This document shows, one piece after another, positions 16,688 through 25,982 of a stretch of DNA of 64,000 nt. Below the pieces are notes generated by a model, which saw only the letters and a program-made list of their open reading frames with translations, was not told the DNA's origin and made no database searches. The DNA comes from Natranaerobius thermophilus JW/NM-WN-LF (lineage in GTDB: Bacteria > Bacillota > Natranaerobiia > Natranaerobiales > Natranaerobiaceae): NCBI RefSeq assembly GCF_000020005.1, contig NC_010718.1, positions 1,431,001-1,495,000 of the forward strand, written 5' to 3'. Numbering within the stretch: position 1 is the stretch's first letter; the number at the start of each line of letters is the position of its first letter. The position numbers and the translations under genes were made by a program.

Positions 16688-17789
16688 CCTGGGTTAAACT
16701 TTGAAATTGGAATAATAAATTACAAATTTGGTCTAAGTCATAAACTAGTGTAGCAATTTCGATTAGAGACCTAATATGAGCAGGTCCTAAGTGGCTTTCT
16801 TGCCAGTTATTAATTTTTTCACGCAGTTCTTCTCTTAAAGTGGTGATTTCTTCTATCTGATTTGAAATTATTTCTACTCTATTATCATCGGATTCTAAGA
16901 AATTTTCCAGTAAATTTTTTTCTAGACTTGTGGTTAAAAACAAGAATTCTTGTACTGAATTAAGTAAATCATTGTATTGTGTACTGGGGTTTCTGATACC
17001 AGATAAACGATTACATCTTTGTTCAGCAACATATTGAATATCAATTACCCGTTGGGCTATAAGCCATAGCAGTTCTAATGCCTTTTCCATTTTATCGATC
17101 TCATTAAAGCTTTTGTGCTTGCTCCCAAAGTAACGCTTGTAACCTCGTTCATTTTTATACATGGCTAATTTTTGCTTTGCTTCATCATGGAGGTGATAAA
17201 TTCTGTCAACCAACTGATCGATATGTTCCTGACTGTAGTTTTCACAAGTCAGAAAACTGTTGATAACTCTCATCATCAATAATTCAATTCCTTCATTTAA
17301 GTCGCGCAAGCTCTTTTTTACAGTTTCAATATGCTGTGGTGGAGAAAATAAAAGATTAATTATTACTGCTACGATAATTCCTAAGAAGGGTAAAATGGTA
17401 GCTCGATGGACAGCATAAGAAACTGTGTCGTCTCGTCCTCCGGTCATTATAATTGCCACTGTTACGCAAGCCAAGTTGATAGATTCGGTCCAGCCAAACT
17501 TAAGACAGACCAAAATAGTAATGATAATAGCAAGTCCTACAAGTAAAGGGTTATTTCCCAAAGTGAATAACATTAATAAAGCTATTATTGCTCCGATAGC
17601 AGTAGCCTGAATTCTTTCCCAGCCCTTGATAAAAGAATCAGTAATTGTGGGCTGTAGTGAAATAATAGCTGCTATAGCTGCTAGATAAGCATATTCTAAT
17701 TGTAATAAACTGGCCAACCATATTGTGATTGTAACGGCCAATCCTGTTTTCCAAACTCTTGGTCCTATTATCACTGGTCTTCTCCCCAT
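16665..17789 (-). CDS. FUSC/aromatic acid exporter (ArAE)-type membrane protein
   Basis: The protein of about 374 residues has several predicted N-terminal membrane helices within residues 15-150, including LAAIAAIISLQPT, a conserved-looking stretch of this family, then a soluble helical C-terminal domain of about 220 residues. This layout matches the YqjA/DUF939 branch of the FUSC or aromatic-acid-exporter superfamily; the substrate is unknown. ATG 17789 gives MGRRPVIIGPRVWK; TTG 17795 or GTG 17807 are possible starts. It is the only minus-strand gene in the window and is divergent from the asparagine-synthetase-like gene. Confidence 0.82.
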   Translation of the reverse strand: MGRRPVIIGPRVWKTGLAVTITIWLASLLQLEYAYLAAIAAIISLQPTITDSFIKGWERIQATAIGAIIALLMLFTLGNNPLLVGLAIIITILVCLKFGWTESINLACVTVAIIMTGGRDDTVSYAVHRATILPFLGIIVAVIINLLFSPPQHIETVKKSLRDLNEGIELLMMRVINSFLTCENYSQEHIDQLVDRIYHLHDEAKQKLAMYKNERGYKRYFGSKHKSFNEIDKMEKALELLWLIAQRVIDIQYVAEQRCNRLSGIRNPSTQYNDLLNSVQEFLFLTTSLEKNLLENFLESDDNRVEIISNQIEEITTLREELREKINNWQESHLGPAHIRSLIEIATLVYDLDQICNLLFQFQSLTQEKNEDTQ

Positions 17790-17825
17790 TAACAAATATA
17801 ATAACACTCCCGATATTTCTTAAAT

Positions 17826-17854
17826 ATACTAACATGGAAAGGGATAAAACTCAA
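17826..17854 (-). promoter_or_regulatory. Candidate sigma-A promoter of the FUSC-type gene
   Basis: Read on the minus strand, TTGAGT (17854-17849), a 17-base spacer and TAGTAT (17831-17826) match housekeeping boxes in four positions each. An inverted repeat abuts its -35, which would suit repressor control. Confidence 0.35.
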
Positions 17855-17878
17855 GGTTATTTTAAATAAATTAACCTT
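17853..17878. repeat. Inverted repeat in the divergent intergenic region
   Basis: AAGGTTA at 17853-17859 and TAACCTT at 17872-17878 are exact inverse copies, 12 bases apart, midway between the two divergent genes and touching the candidate -35 of the minus-strand gene. It could be an operator for a dimeric regulator. Confidence 0.45.
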
Positions 17879-17909
17879 CAAATAATATTATGACTGGAGG
17901 GCAGTCTTT

Positions 17910-19772
17910 ATGAGTGGTTTGGCTGGTGTTATGTCGCCTAACAGAGAATTTGAAAGACAGAAAATTGTTGATAACATGCTGGCAACACTTAATCACAGGG
18001 GACCAGGGATCAGAAAGAAACATTCTATTAATAAAATTACTATGGGAATGACCGTGAACGTTGAGAAAGAACAGCAGGTTTTGCCTTATGTAAATGAATA
18101 TAACAACAAAATGATGATTTGTGATGCCACTATCTTCAATTCACATGAACTGGGACAACAATTAAAAGCTAAGGGACATTATTTAAGGACCGGTAATGGA
18201 GAAGAAATTTTGCTTCATCTCTATGAAGAATGGGGTTTGGATGGATTACAAAAGGTCAACGGATTTTTTAGTCTGGTGATTTATGACAAAAATACAGATA
18301 AGTTAATTGCCGCACGTGATCCCTTTGGCGTTAAACCTCTTTATTATCATCAAAAAAATGGTACCATACTCTTTTCTTCTGAATTAAAGGGAATAGTAGC
18401 TTCTAATTTAATTTCTCCTAAATTAAACTCCTATTGCCTCAATTTGTATCTAATATTACAGTACCCTCCGGAGCCTTACAGTATGATTGATGATGTCTAC
18501 CGTGTCCTTCCAGGAACTGCAATGACTTTTAATAAAGCTAGCATAGAATCTACTTACAAATATCATACTTTTGTATTTAATGGTTCGAATAAATTCACTC
18601 AATCAAAACCAAAGGGAGGTAATAAGCAAGAAATAGCAGAACAAACCAAAACTTTATTTCAGAAAAGTATTCAGGAACAATTTGAAAACACATCTAATCC
18701 AGGAGCATTTCTTTCAAGTGGAATAGATTCTTCCTCAGTAGTTGCTCTGTTAAATAAAAAATATGTTCCGGGGATTTCTACATTTTCCGTGGGGTTTCAT
18801 TTTCAAAAGTATGATGAACTTGAATTTATTAAAAATTTAACAGCTCAACTTCAGGTTAACAATTATCAAAAATTGGTGTCTTTAGAGGAATTGAAGAACG
18901 AATTGCGTAAATTTGTGTGGCATCTTGACGAACCAGTAGCTGATCCTTCTGCCTTTGGTTTATATAAAGGGGCTGAACTTGCAAGTAATTTTGTCAAAGA
19001 AATTTTTTCAGGAGAAGGAGCAGATGAATTTTTTGGTGGATACAATATCTACCAAGAACCCTTATTTGTCAACAAAATTCAAAAATTACCATCGACTGTA
19101 TTATCTACTATGAATAGTATATTTAATATTATTCCTTACAATATAAAAGGAAAGAGTTTATTTAAAAGAGCCAACACTCCTCTATCCGAGAGATATTTCG
19201 GTAATGCCATGATTTTCACTCCAGCTGAAAAGGATAACTTAATTTCCAAAGAACATCAAATTTCTGGAGTCTTAGACAAAATGTTTAAACCTATCTATAA
19301 AAATGTAGAAAAATGCCACGATGTTAATAAAATGCAGTATGTAGACATAAATTCCTGGATGACAGGTGATATAATGCTAAAAGTTGATAGAATGTTAATG
19401 GCACATTCACTGAGCTTAAGAGCCCCTTTTCTTAATCTTGAATTGACAGACTGGGCTTATAATTTACCTGTTAAGTGGAAAGTTTCCCAAAAAGAGACCA
19501 AAATAGCTTTTAGAAGAGCCATGAATGACATTTTACCTCAACAAAGTGTTGTTAAGAAAAAACTAGGGTTTCCAGTACCTACTGATAAATGGTTTGAAAA
19601 TTCTTTGATTACATGGGCTAAAGATTTGTTATTGTCTAATGAAAGTAAAAAATACTTTAATCCAAACAAAGTTAAAAAACTAATGAAACCCGATAAAAAA
19701 ACTGATTTTCAGGGCAGAAAATTGTGGACACTATTGATATTTTTACTATGGCAAGATATGTATCTAAAATAA
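17910..19772 (+). CDS. Asparagine-synthetase-like protein with degenerate glutaminase domain
   Basis: The 620-residue protein has the two-domain AsnB build: an N-terminal Ntn amidohydrolase fold (1-210) and a C-terminal ATP-pyrophosphatase fold (240-620) with SSGIDSS near 271, HLDEPVADPSA, GEGADEFFGGY and LKVDRMLMAHSL. The glutaminase half looks dead: the essential Cys2 is Ser (MSGLAGV), NGE of the glutamine pocket is CDA, and the conserved Arg and Asp regions are changed. No upstream in-frame Cys start exists; GGAGGG at 17897-17902 fixes this ATG. It may use free ammonia, or a different nucleophile as beta-lactam synthetases do. asnB is therefore not assigned as name. Confidence 0.85.
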   Translation: MSGLAGVMSPNREFERQKIVDNMLATLNHRGPGIRKKHSINKITMGMTVNVEKEQQVLPYVNEYNNKMMICDATIFNSHELGQQLKAKGHYLRTGNGEEILLHLYEEWGLDGLQKVNGFFSLVIYDKNTDKLIAARDPFGVKPLYYHQKNGTILFSSELKGIVASNLISPKLNSYCLNLYLILQYPPEPYSMIDDVYRVLPGTAMTFNKASIESTYKYHTFVFNGSNKFTQSKPKGGNKQEIAEQTKTLFQKSIQEQFENTSNPGAFLSSGIDSSSVVALLNKKYVPGISTFSVGFHFQKYDELEFIKNLTAQLQVNNYQKLVSLEELKNELRKFVWHLDEPVADPSAFGLYKGAELASNFVKEIFSGEGADEFFGGYNIYQEPLFVNKIQKLPSTVLSTMNSIFNIIPYNIKGKSLFKRANTPLSERYFGNAMIFTPAEKDNLISKEHQISGVLDKMFKPIYKNVEKCHDVNKMQYVDINSWMTGDIMLKVDRMLMAHSLSLRAPFLNLELTDWAYNLPVKWKVSQKETKIAFRRAMNDILPQQSVVKKKLGFPVPTDKWFENSLITWAKDLLLSNESKKYFNPNKVKKLMKPDKKTDFQGRKLWTLLIFLLWQDMYLK

Positions 19773-19783
19773 ACTGGCAAGAA

Positions 19784-19813
19784 TTGACTCTAATATATTA
19801 AATAGTGTATACT
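19784..19813 (+). promoter_or_regulatory. Sigma-A promoter for dprA-topA-trmFO
   Basis: TTGACT at 19784-19789, an 18-base spacer ending in TG, and TATACT at 19808-19813 make a good housekeeping promoter with five of six matches in each box, 84 bases before the first likely dprA codon. Confidence 0.7.
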
Positions 19814-19896
19814 AAACACAAAATTAAGACCTTAGTACTAACTTTAGAAGTTTAAATTACCGACAGGAGTTGATAACTTTGGAATGAAAGTATGTT

Positions 19897-20946
19897 ATGG
19901 GGTTAAAGTTGATTCCTGGTTTAGGCAATAACAGAATAAAAAAGTTGATTCAATGGTTTGGTTGTGGGGAAGAAGTTTGGAATTCATCTATTGAAAATCT
20001 TTTAGAAGTATCTGGTATTAGTTACGATTTGGCTGAAAATATAGTGGTTCATAGATCTAAAATCGATTTACAAAAAAAGGTTAATGAAATTATGGAACAG
20101 GGAATAAAGATTATATTACCTGAGGAATATCCTGAATCACTACAAGAAATTTATGATTCTCCTGTTTTGTTATATGCCAAGGGCGATGTATCATTACTTA
20201 ATACCAGAAAACTTGCTGTAGTTGGAACACGTAAAATAACCAGTTATGGAGATATAGTCATTAAAAATATCATACCTTCAGTGACAAGGGCTGATATAAC
20301 AATTGTCAGCGGTTTAGCTAAGGGAACAGATGCAAAAGCTCACTATAGATGTTTACAGGAAGGGGGGAAAACCATTGCCGTTTTAGGCAATGGTTTAGAT
20401 ATTATTTATCCTCCAGAAAACAGGGAACTATACAAGCAAATCTCTGAAAAGGGGCTATTAATCAGTGAATATCCGCCAGAACTTGGCCCACAAAAATTTC
20501 ATTTCCCTCAACGCAACCGGATAATAAGTGGTTTGTCAGAGGGTGTTTTGGTCATTGAAGCTCCTAAAAAAAGTGGGGCTATGATTACAGCTCAATTAGC
20601 TTTAGATCAAAATAGAGAAGTTTTTGCTATACCAGGTAATATTAATAATCCATGTAGTCAGGGTTGCAATGCTTTAATTGCTCAAGGTGCTAAAGTGGTT
20701 ACGGATCCTGATGATATTTTGACAGAATATAATTTAACAGTTAATATGCTTATAGAAGAATCTAAGAACAGACTTTCCTCATCTCAAAAAGCAATTTTGG
20801 AAAAAATCCCTTATTATGAAATATCAATTGATGAATTATTGTCTTCAACTAATACTGATAAGGATATTTATACATGTTTATTGGAATTAGAATTAAATGG
20901 ATGGATAATGCGCAGACTGGGTGGATATGTAATAAGGATAAAATAA
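19897..20946 (+). CDS. dprA: DNA-processing protein DprA, irregular 5' end
   Basis: DprA (Smf) loads RecA on incoming single-stranded DNA during transformation. The 349-residue frame has an N-terminal helix-hairpin-helix-like GLKLIPGLGNNRIKK, the Rossmann DprA core with VVGTRKITSYG near 108, SGLAKGTDAKAH near 140, LGNGLDIIYPPEN and FPQRNRIISGLS near 205, and a C-terminal winged-helix part. ATG 19897 has no ribosome site. AGGAG lies at 19865-19869, and another frame from ATG 19884 reads MKVCY, like the usual residues before GLKLIPG, so a one-base shift or indel near 19896 is suspected. Confidence 0.9.
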   Translation: MGLKLIPGLGNNRIKKLIQWFGCGEEVWNSSIENLLEVSGISYDLAENIVVHRSKIDLQKKVNEIMEQGIKIILPEEYPESLQEIYDSPVLLYAKGDVSLLNTRKLAVVGTRKITSYGDIVIKNIIPSVTRADITIVSGLAKGTDAKAHYRCLQEGGKTIAVLGNGLDIIYPPENRELYKQISEKGLLISEYPPELGPQKFHFPQRNRIISGLSEGVLVIEAPKKSGAMITAQLALDQNREVFAIPGNINNPCSQGCNALIAQGAKVVTDPDDILTEYNLTVNMLIEESKNRLSSSQKAILEKIPYYEISIDELLSSTNTDKDIYTCLLELELNGWIMRRLGGYVIRIK

Positions 20947-20969
20947 GGTCTTTTATGGAGGTGAAGTAA

Positions 20970-23057
20970 TTGGCAAGTAATTTAGTTATAGTTGAATCTC
21001 CGGCCAAGGCTCAGACGATTAAAAGATACCTTGGAAAACAATACAAAGTAAAAGCATCAATGGGGCATTTAATAGACCTCCCAAAAAGTCAGATGGGAAT
21101 AGAAATTAATGAAGTATTCAAGCCAAAATATATAACAATTAGAGGGAAAGGTAAAATTCTCTCAGAGCTTAAAAAAGAGGCCAAAAAAGCCGACAGAGTT
21201 TATCTGGCAGGGGACCCTGACCGAGAAGGGGAAGCTATCTGTTGGCACTTGGGGCGAGCTTTAGGAATAGATGAAGATGAACATTGCCGCGTCGAATTTA
21301 ATGAAATTACTAAGGATGCAATAAAAGCGGCTTTTAAAGAACCAAGAAAAATCGCTTATAACTTAGTTAATGCACAACAGGCTCGACGAGTACTGGACCG
21401 GCTTGTTGGTTATAATATTAGTCCCATTTTGTGGAAAAAAGTAAGAAAAGGATTGAGTGCGGGAAGGGTTCAGTCGGTAGCGGTTAGGCTCATTTGCGAT
21501 AGAGAACAAGAGATCAAAGAATTTGTTCCAGAAGAGTATTGGACCCTGATTGCTCAATTCAGTAAAGATGGAGAAAAATTTGAAGGTAAACTGCAAGAAG
21601 TTGACGGCAAAAAAGCTGAGATTCCCAATGAAGAAAGAATGAACGAGATACTATCAAAGTTAGAAAATGCTACGTACAAGGTTCATAAGGTAGAGAAAAA
21701 AGAACGCAAAAGAAACCCGAATCCTCCATTCATAACAAGCACATTACAGCAAGACGCATATAGACGATTGGGTTTTTCTGCACGAAGAACTATGAGAACA
21801 GCTCAACAATTATATGAAGGTATTAAGGTGTCTGGTGAAGGACATGTGGGTTTAATAACTTATTTAAGAACGGATTCCACTAGGATTAGTCAAAGTGCTT
21901 TGACTGCTGCTAAAGAATATATCCTGGAGGAATATGGCGAAGACTACTATCCCGGGAAACCGAGAACGTTTAAAGGTGGCAAAGGATCCCAGGATGCTCA
22001 CGAGTGTATTCGCCCAACTAGGACGGATTTATCACCTGAAAAAATTAAATCGGCCCTGAGTAATGACCAATTTAAATTGTATAAATTAATTTGGAATCGA
22101 TTTATTGCAAGTCAGATGGCTCCAGCCAAGTACGATACCGTTGCTGCTGATATTTATGCTGCTGGTACTATGAAGTTTAGGGCTCGAGGTTCTCAACTTA
22201 AATTTCCAGGCTTTTTAGCTTTGGGACATGAAGACCAGGATAAAGATGAAATTTTGCCTGAATTAAAACAGGATGATTTGTTAGATTTAGAAGAATTGCA
22301 ACCTAACCAACACTTTACTCAACCACCGCCTCGATACAGTGAGGCCTCTCTTGTAAAAACTTTAGAAAAAGAAGGTATAGGTCGTCCTAGTACTTATGCA
22401 CCAATTATAGAAACTATTCAAACAAAGGGGTATGTGATTCAGGAGGAGAAGAGACTATATCCGACTCAACTTGGTGAAATAGTAGTTGAACAACTTAAAG
22501 AATTTTTTCCTGATGTATTAGATGTAGATTTTACTGCAGAAGTAGAACAGGGTTTAGATAAAATTGAAGATGGTGAAAAAGACTGGCAAGAGTTCTTATA
22601 TGAATTCTACGAACCCTTTGAGAAACAAGTAAAAACAGCTGAAGAAGAGATGAAGAAAATTGAACTAGAAGAAGAACAGACGGATGTAGAATGTGAAAAA
22701 TGTGGTAGTTACATGGTGGTAAAACATGGCCGTTATGGAAAGTTTTTGGCTTGTCCTAATTTTCCTGATTGTAAAAATACCAAATCCTTTGTTAAGGAAT
22801 TGAATGTAGAATGTCCTAAATGTCAGGGAACTATTGTAGAAAGAAAGAGTAAAAAAGGCAGAAAGTTTTTGGGATGCAATAATTATCCAGACTGTGATTT
22901 TATAACTTGGTATAAACCTGTTGAAGGAAAAAAATGCCCTAAATGCGAATCTTTTCTAGTACAGCGCGGTAAAAAGAACAAGTACTACCAGTGTAGTCAT
23001 CCAGATTGTGATTATTCCGCCGATGCCGTGGAAGAACAAGAAGAGAAACAGAGCTGA
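20970..23057 (+). CDS. topA: DNA topoisomerase I
   Basis: Type IA topoisomerase that relaxes negative supercoils by cutting one strand. The 695-residue protein has the Toprim domain (VIVESPAKAQTIKRYLG, then DPDREGEAI near 86), the active Tyr in ITYLRTDSTRIS near 299, and three C-terminal C4 zinc ribbons (CEKCG...CPNFPDC, CPKCQ...CNNYPDC, CPKCE...CSHPDC) from about residue 575. TTG 20970 follows GGAGGTGAAG. It is 23 bases after dprA, the usual order. Confidence 0.98.
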   Translation: MASNLVIVESPAKAQTIKRYLGKQYKVKASMGHLIDLPKSQMGIEINEVFKPKYITIRGKGKILSELKKEAKKADRVYLAGDPDREGEAICWHLGRALGIDEDEHCRVEFNEITKDAIKAAFKEPRKIAYNLVNAQQARRVLDRLVGYNISPILWKKVRKGLSAGRVQSVAVRLICDREQEIKEFVPEEYWTLIAQFSKDGEKFEGKLQEVDGKKAEIPNEERMNEILSKLENATYKVHKVEKKERKRNPNPPFITSTLQQDAYRRLGFSARRTMRTAQQLYEGIKVSGEGHVGLITYLRTDSTRISQSALTAAKEYILEEYGEDYYPGKPRTFKGGKGSQDAHECIRPTRTDLSPEKIKSALSNDQFKLYKLIWNRFIASQMAPAKYDTVAADIYAAGTMKFRARGSQLKFPGFLALGHEDQDKDEILPELKQDDLLDLEELQPNQHFTQPPPRYSEASLVKTLEKEGIGRPSTYAPIIETIQTKGYVIQEEKRLYPTQLGEIVVEQLKEFFPDVLDVDFTAEVEQGLDKIEDGEKDWQEFLYEFYEPFEKQVKTAEEEMKKIELEEEQTDVECEKCGSYMVVKHGRYGKFLACPNFPDCKNTKSFVKELNVECPKCQGTIVERKSKKGRKFLGCNNYPDCDFITWYKPVEGKKCPKCESFLVQRGKKNKYYQCSHPDCDYSADAVEEQEEKQS

Positions 23058-23086
23058 ACTAACACAGGAGAAGGGAAGGATATACT

Positions 23087-24388
23087 ATGAGATTAACAGT
23101 GATAGGTGGTGGACTAGCTGGTTCAGAAGCTGCTTATCAGGCTGCACAACAAGGGGTAACTGTTGACTTGTATGAAATGAGGCCGGTTAAGACCACGGCT
23201 GCACATAAAACAGGTGAACTGGCTGAATTAGTATGTAGTAATAGCTTGCGAGCTAAATCCTTGGAAAATGCAGCTGGACTATTAAAAGAGGAGCTGCGAA
23301 AATTCGATAGTTTGATTATGAAAGTTGCTGATCAGGTACAAGTTCCTGCCGGTGGAGCTTTGGCTGTTGATAGAGAAGCTTTTAGTCAGAAAGTGACTGA
23401 GTATATTGAAAACCATCCGAATATAAATTTAATCACAGAGGAAGTTACAGAAATAAATGAAAGTCAGCCAACTGTTATAGCTACAGGACCTCTAACATCA
23501 ACATCGTTAACTGAGCGAATTCAAAAGTTAACTGGTACAGATTTTCTGTACTTTTATGATGCAGCTGCCCCAATCGTCACATATGAATCAATTAATAAAA
23601 ATATTGCTTATTGGGCATCCAGGTATGGCAAAGGTACACCTGACTATCTGAACTGTCCCATGACTAAAGAAGAGTATGAAGACTTTTATCAAGAGTTAAT
23701 AAATGCTGAAAAAGTACCTTTAAAATCTTTTGAAAAGGAAGTAGTCTTTGAAGGTTGTATGCCTGTTGAACAAATGGCAAACCGTGGTAAGGATACTTTG
23801 GTTTTTGGTCCTTTAAAACCTGTAGGACTTGAAAATCCAAATACAGGAGAAATGCCCTATGCAGTAGTGCAACTGAGAAAAGATAATCGTGAAGGAACTC
23901 TATACAATCTAGTTGGTTTTCAAACTAGGCTAAAATGGCCTGAACAAAGAAGAGTGTTTCGTAAAATTCCCGGGCTAGAAGAAGCTGAATTTGTCAGGTA
24001 TGGAGTTATGCATAGAAATACTTTTATTAATTCACCCAAAGTTTTAACCGCTAATTATCAGCTTAGAGAAAGGCCTGGATTATTTTTTGCAGGACAGGTG
24101 ACTGGAGTTGAAGGATATGTAGAGTCAACAGCTTCAGGGTTAGTTGCTGGACTTAATGCAGCTAGGAAATTACAAGGAAATGAAACCTTGACTTTCCCGC
24201 GAGAAACGGCATTGGGTGCCCTGGCAAGTTATATAGTTGAAGCTTCGCCTGACAATTTTCAACCTATGAACATTAATTTTGGTTTACTCCCCTCTTTAGA
24301 GAAGAAAGTTCCGAAAAAAATTAAAAAGCAAAAACAATCGGAAAGAGCTTTAAAAATATTGGAAGAATTTATTGAAAGAAAATTGTAA
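23087..24388 (+). CDS. trmFO: Folate-dependent tRNA-U54 methyltransferase TrmFO
   Basis: TrmFO forms ribothymidine at U54 of tRNAs using methylenetetrahydrofolate and FAD. The 433-residue flavoprotein starts with the dinucleotide-binding [16 protein letters not shown] and has the family stretches [10 protein letters not shown] near 47, [13 protein letters not shown] near 228 and [15 protein letters not shown] near 330. Formerly named Gid. ACAGGAGAAGG lies before ATG 23087. It probably shares the dprA promoter. Confidence 0.97.
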   Translation: MRLTVIGGGLAGSEAAYQAAQQGVTVDLYEMRPVKTTAAHKTGELAELVCSNSLRAKSLENAAGLLKEELRKFDSLIMKVADQVQVPAGGALAVDREAFSQKVTEYIENHPNINLITEEVTEINESQPTVIATGPLTSTSLTERIQKLTGTDFLYFYDAAAPIVTYESINKNIAYWASRYGKGTPDYLNCPMTKEEYEDFYQELINAEKVPLKSFEKEVVFEGCMPVEQMANRGKDTLVFGPLKPVGLENPNTGEMPYAVVQLRKDNREGTLYNLVGFQTRLKWPEQRRVFRKIPGLEEAEFVRYGVMHRNTFINSPKVLTANYQLRERPGLFFAGQVTGVEGYVESTASGLVAGLNAARKLQGNETLTFPRETALGALASYIVEASPDNFQPMNINFGLLPSLEKKVPKKIKKQKQSERALKILEEFIERKL

Positions 24389-24397
24389 CTATTTTAG

Positions 24398-24427
24398 TTG
24401 CAAATCTTTTACGAATTGTGTTATGAT
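24398..24427 (+). promoter_or_regulatory. Candidate sigma-A promoter for xerC-hslVU-codY
   Basis: TTGCAA at 24398-24403, an 18-base spacer and TATGAT at 24422-24427 lie directly before the recombinase gene. The -35 is weaker (four of six) than the -10 (five of six). Confidence 0.5.
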
Positions 24428-24450
24428 TTGTCAGAAGGGAGAACTCGAAA

Positions 24451-25350
24451 TTGAGAAACGAGTTGCTCGACTTTTTGGAATTTTTAAAAGGAGAAAAGAA
24501 TTTATCCCATTATACCGTAGACAATTACTATAAAGACCTTACTCAGGCAGAAAACTTTTTTAATGAACAATTTGAGCTATATCAATGGGATGAAGTGACA
24601 CATAAACATATTAGACATTTTCTTGCCTATTTAAAAGATAAAAACTACGAAAAAAGCACAACGGCTAGAAAGTTGTCAGCTATTAGGTCATTGTTCAAAT
24701 TTTTAACCAGGGAAGAAAAAATAAGGTCTAACACTAGCGCTTTATTAGCCACACCAAAAAAAGAGCGCAAACTACCGGAGTTTTTGTCAATAGAAGAAGT
24801 TGAAATGTTGATAAATGCCCCAGGTGATGATCCTTTTGGACTCCGTGATAAGGCAATCTTGGAGGTTTTTTATTGTTCAGGCATAAGGCTAGGAGAATTA
24901 TGGGGCCTTGATTTACAAAATTTAGATTTACAAACTGGTTACTTAAAAGTGACTGGAAAAGGCAATATTGAGCGGTTGGCACCCTTGGGAAGCTTTGCCT
25001 TGGCAGCTATAGAAGATTATCTTTATAATGCCAGGCCTGAATTACTTAAAAAGAATAAGTCAGTTGAAAACTGTGATGCCTTATTCTTGAATAAATTTGG
25101 AACAAGGATATCTCAGCGCAGTATTAGGAGAAGGGTAAAAAAATACGTCCAACAAACTGCCTCAGAACATAGAGTTTCTCCTCATAGTTTAAGACATAGT
25201 TTTGCAACCCATTTACTAGAAGGTGGTGCCGATCTCAGGGCTGTTCAAGAATTACTGGGACATGTGAATATATCTACGACTCAAATTTATACCCATGTTA
25301 ATCAAGCCAGGATGACGGAGGTTTACAATAAATATCATCCCAGGGCTTAA
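24451..25350 (+). CDS. xerC: Tyrosine recombinase XerC-like
   Basis: The 299-residue protein is a Xer-type site-specific recombinase that resolves chromosome dimers at dif. It has a SAM-like N-terminal domain (residues 1-85) and the catalytic domain with Arg in CSGIRLGEL near 147, Lys in TGKGNIER near 171, HxxR in HSLRHSF near 245, His in LGHVNIS near 270 and the nucleophile Tyr in QIYTHV near 279. TTG 24451 follows AGAAGGGAG. The trmFO-xer-hslVU-codY order supports XerC; XerD cannot be excluded by sequence alone. Confidence 0.93.
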   Translation: MRNELLDFLEFLKGEKNLSHYTVDNYYKDLTQAENFFNEQFELYQWDEVTHKHIRHFLAYLKDKNYEKSTTARKLSAIRSLFKFLTREEKIRSNTSALLATPKKERKLPEFLSIEEVEMLINAPGDDPFGLRDKAILEVFYCSGIRLGELWGLDLQNLDLQTGYLKVTGKGNIERLAPLGSFALAAIEDYLYNARPELLKKNKSVENCDALFLNKFGTRISQRSIRRRVKKYVQQTASEHRVSPHSLRHSFATHLLEGGADLRAVQELLGHVNISTTQIYTHVNQARMTEVYNKYHPRA

Positions 25351-25391
25351 AATTATATTATCACGAATGAAGTTTTAAGGTGGTGAACATT

Positions 25392-25937
25392 ATGCTTGAT
25401 GGTACTACAATAGCAGCATGTAAAACCGATAAAGGAACTGCCATTGCAGGGGATGGACAAATTACTATGGGACAAAATACCATTTTTAAACAATCAGCCA
25501 AAAAGATATGGAAATTGTATAAAGGTGAAGTCTTGGCTGGTTTTGCTGGCTCAGTTGCCGATGCTATGACCTTGTTTGAAAGGTTTGAACATAAATTAGA
25601 ACAAGAAAAAGGTAATTTATCCAAGGCTAGTGTGGAACTGGCAAAAGAATGGAGATCAGACAAAGTGTTAAGACGCTTAGAAGCTCTATTACTGGTAGCT
25701 AATCTAGATAAAATGTTTATTATTTCCGGGAGTGGAGAAATCATTGAACCCGACGATAATGTAGCAGCAATTGGTTCAGGAGGGGCTTATGCTCTATCAG
25801 CTTTAAAAATGCTTTCGAAACACAGTGATTTAGCTCCTGGAGAAATGGCCTGCGAAGCCTTGAACACAGCTGCAGAAATTTGTGTGTACACTAATTCCCA
25901 TATTTCCGTGGAAGAGTTGAGAGCACAGGGAGACTAA
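25392..25937 (+). CDS. hslV: ATP-dependent protease subunit HslV (ClpQ)
   Basis: HslV is the proteasome-like peptidase that forms a complex with HslU. The 181-residue precursor begins MLDGTTIAACK; removal of the short leader would expose a catalytic Thr (Thr5 or Thr6), as in most HslV and unlike the Ser of Bacillus ClpQ. GDGQITMGQNT and GSGGAYALSAL are conserved. ATG 25392 is preceded by AGGTGGTG; a GTG at 25380 is within this ribosome site. Confidence 0.95.
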   Translation: MLDGTTIAACKTDKGTAIAGDGQITMGQNTIFKQSAKKIWKLYKGEVLAGFAGSVADAMTLFERFEHKLEQEKGNLSKASVELAKEWRSDKVLRRLEALLLVANLDKMFIISGSGEIIEPDDNVAAIGSGGAYALSALKMLSKHSDLAPGEMACEALNTAAEICVYTNSHISVEELRAQGD

Positions 25938-25954
25938 TTGACAGTTCAATTAGT
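25933..25954 (+). repeat. Inverted repeat across the hslV stop codon
   Basis: ACTAATTGA at 25933-25941 pairs with TCAATTAGT at 25946-25954 around CAGT, spanning the hslV stop. With no T-run it is not a typical terminator; it may affect coupling between hslV and hslU. Confidence 0.45.
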
Positions 25955-25982
25955 ATAAAGAATTGACCGTAAAAGGCAGGTG

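Noticed and set aside
19832-19841. TTAGTACTAA, resembling FapR half sites, before dprA
   Set aside because: The half sites are fused without the 5-base centre, and the downstream genes have no link to lipid synthesis.
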